Assembly: GCF_035083965.1 (NCBI RefSeq)
Contig: NC_089730.1
Location: forward strand, 17,529,242 to 17,593,241
Origin: Branchiostoma lanceolatum
Taxonomy: Eukaryota; Chordata; Leptocardii; Amphioxiformes; Branchiostomatidae
DNA length: 64,000 nucleotides
Direction: 5' to 3'
This document shows, in pieces, positions 61,706 to 64,000 of this stretch. The translations under genes and the position numbers were made by a program. The first letter of the stretch is position 1, and every line of letters starts with the position of its first letter. Under the pieces are notes generated by a model. That model searched no databases. It had not been told where the DNA came from and saw nothing but the letters and a program-made list of their open reading frames with translations.

Positions 61706-64000
61706 ATATCCGAAGATGAGACTATCACTTTTCTTTCGCTGCCTGTTACATCCGTATTTTGGATATTCTTAAGACAGTCGTGGATAAATAGAACATTAAA
61801 ATCCAGCTGCCTCTTGACGGATAATGATCGTCAAGGAACACATTTGTCCACGGCGGGATCTATCACTTTCTCAGGGAAAATCCTGCCAAGCAAAAAAAGA
61901 TAGTAAAAAAAAAAAGAACGAAGAAGAAAGCAAGAAAAAGCAAGAAAGAAACTATACAGTGACTGTGACTGTGGCGTTGTGCAGTGAGTGACAGTAAAGA
62001 ACACCTGTTCGAAATGGTGCAGTTGCAAACCATACCCAGCTAATGAACTAGAAGTAATTACCGAATCAAAGCATATAACAACTCCCAATTACACCTATGT
62101 AACGGGGGACACTGACATTGGAGGCTGTAATTATTAATTAGGGAAAGCGGCCATTGTCAACTTACAGCCTAAATTGCACTATGGTCTTTTAACGTGAAAT
62201 ACAAACAATATTGATATTATACACAATTGTCATTGTCGATATAACATATATGAATATATATATACAAATATAATATGACATATGTGTAAGCATTTTCAAA
62301 AGAACCTATTATGCTTTATATTGTTGTATGTATGAATGGCAAAGTAGCTTTAGATTATAAGACATGTACTTTTGAATGATAGTACATTATAGGTTGATGA
62401 TTGATACCATTTTGCTGCGAGTTAAACGGGTTTTGTCAATTGTGACGTATTTAATGTCAAGGACATGTCTGTGCTGTATAACAATGGAACAATACCCATG
62501 CGCACCTGCACACGTGACGTTATTGTTCTCTTGATAGACAGCCGGTTGGAAGTCACGTTCGGTTCGGTCGCTGTTGCAGTTGACGGAAACGCTCTGCACG
62601 TGCGACAGCTTACAGTAATGAACGATAATGAAGCCGGCGTCATACAGCTGGGTGATAGCTCGTTCGATGGGTTAGCCTGGAAACCATACCGTCGGGGGCT
62701 CCCCGATATCTCTACGGCGCTGGGCCCGGAGTGATCCCCGCCCGCCAAGACAGCTTAGTCCGCTCGGGGTGTGTTTATGGCCTTGGATTACATTAGGGTG
62801 GAACACTCTATGGCAGCTAAAGTAGAAAGGCTGCGAAATTCTATATGCCAGCTAAGTAGACAGGCTGACAGAAACGGCTCAATAATGCAGAATGGGCCCG
62901 GTTAAACACCCCTGAGCCGACCCCTAGAGACTGGGACCAGGCTATCGATGGGTCTGCTAGGCACGTTTCCCGAGGTTCAATTTACACACAGATTTTCGGA
63001 GTCGACTCGGGGCTGTGTGTGAGGAGCTTTAGGCTGCTCAAGTGGAGTTTTCCACCAAGAAAACGCTACTTGAGTGGACCAGTGTTCTCCATGCACAGTC
63101 CTGAATCGACTCCAAGTTGATTAAAAAACTTGTGTGTAAATCGTCAACGGTCGTCACCAATCGATCTTTCCATAACTTTCTTGTGACAAGATGCAAAATC
63201 ATGTATAAACCAACTTTTTAATCACAAATGTGCGACTGCGTCGGAATAGAAGGTAAAATAAAGTGCTCCAGCTCGGTTTTGAACCCAAGTAAAAAAAAAA
63301 ACTATTTTCTAAACCCTAATTAAGAAACTACCCAACGAAACGTTACGCTGTTGACAGCGGTCAGTCAATCTGCACAATCATTTTTCACAGAAAGACTTTG
63401 TTCGTGTTTTGACTGTGATTGCAAAACAAAATTAGATTAAGTAAATACGATGTATGTGAACATTTCAAATATTTATCCCGGCTGGTCTAAGCATCACATA
63501 TATTTTCACTCTTAGTGACCATAGAAAGTATTTCATAAATATCAAAGTATTGGAAAATTAATAAGGAGATGACTACAATTTGTGTTATGATATTTTATGC
63601 ATGTATGAGTTACGTTTTTAGTTTCTTAGCTTTTTTTTGACGGCCTTTTAGTTACGCTGTTTTATGTTGTGAATGTGTAATTTACTTTAAAATGTGGAGT
63701 AAACGGGAAACAAACAACTGATATGATCAGCCTGACTTAGCACACAATGTATAATGCACTGTAAATATGTTACTATGACACAACCAGAATCTTTATGTGA
63801 TATGTGGTTTAATCTTGAACCATCCTGCCAGTCTATGTACTGTAACACAATGTCATATACTCTTTGGTGCCAACATTGTAACATGTGTAATATATTATGC
63901 TGTAACATTGATGTATATTGTGAATAAACTGTGGAAAAAAAATTGTGTACGCAGACAGTGATTTCTATTTTAGATCACGAAGGCCGCCGTAACCTACAGT

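Larger units (their letters stand above)
56566..64000. other. Gene-poor stretch, second half
   Basis: No exon could be supported. Blocks of balanced composition with homeodomain-type TAATTA/CAATTA sites lie at about 57400-57830, 60690-60960 and 62100-62760. A CA microsatellite lies at 61494-61705. The end of the window has an AATAAA at 63922 in sequence resembling a 3' UTR, but no matching coding exon was found. Confidence 0.4.

Noticed and set aside
61440-61728. Val-Cys and His-Thr repeat frames
   Set aside because: Direct translations of the CA microsatellite.
55158-62748. Faint shared SGPTGI/YGPTGI/SGPSAV words in minus-strand frames at 55.4, 56.4 and 62.7 kb, considered as related exons
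   Set aside because: Similarity is a few residues only and does not extend at DNA level.

Overview
This is nuclear DNA of an animal, most probably an amphioxus (Branchiostoma). Genes are split by many introns with GT-AG borders. They include intronless LRR-Ig receptors of the type known to be expanded in lancelets, a NIT-domain guanylate-cyclase homologue and an animal cyanophycinase-like gene. Introns and spacers are packed with small inverted-repeat transposons, tRNA-derived SINEs and microsatellites. The species call is inference from gene content; no marker gene proves it.

Layout. (1) 0.5-2.9 kb, minus: single-exon LRR-Ig receptor whose tail carries two textbook ITAM sequences. (2) 2.9-13.7 kb: no convincing gene; a 180-bp satellite (9.1-9.9 kb), a ~370-bp tandem repeat (11.85-12.65 kb) and a large foldback (12.66-12.80 kb). 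(3) 13.7-27.7 kb, plus: nine-exon gene rebuilt here in frame (608 aa) for a two-pass membrane protein with an extracellular NIT domain and an intracellular class III cyclase domain. Both metal-binding Asp positions are substituted (Ser415, Gly459), so it looks like a pseudoenzyme. Its introns hold TIR elements, two SINEs and a long CT/TA microsatellite. (4) 32.4-34.3 kb, minus: second single-exon LRR-Ig receptor, nearly identical to the first at its N-terminus but with a different tail carrying eight YxN motifs. (5) 37.4-41.6 kb, minus: seven-exon FAXDC2-like fatty-acid hydroxylase (329 aa) with all three His clusters and a partial copy of one exon nearby. (6) 43.9-48.4 kb, plus: eight-exon cyanophycinase-like peptidase S51 gene (439 aa) with a signal peptide and a hydrophobic C-terminus. 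(7) 48.4-64 kb: a gene-poor stretch with one possible promoter/first exon near 56.5 kb, an NRF1 palindrome plus tandem POU octamers near 59.3 kb, and homeodomain-site-rich blocks that look like enhancer candidates.

No operon-like cooperation is expected. The two LRR-Ig genes are a duplicated pair flanking the cyclase homologue and appear to couple a shared ectodomain design to two signalling tails (ITAM versus YxN). The FAXDC2-like and cyanophycinase-like genes are divergent neighbours separated by a transposon-like insertion.

All exon borders were read by eye from GT-AG sites, reading-frame continuity and family motifs. UTRs and transcription starts were not determined.
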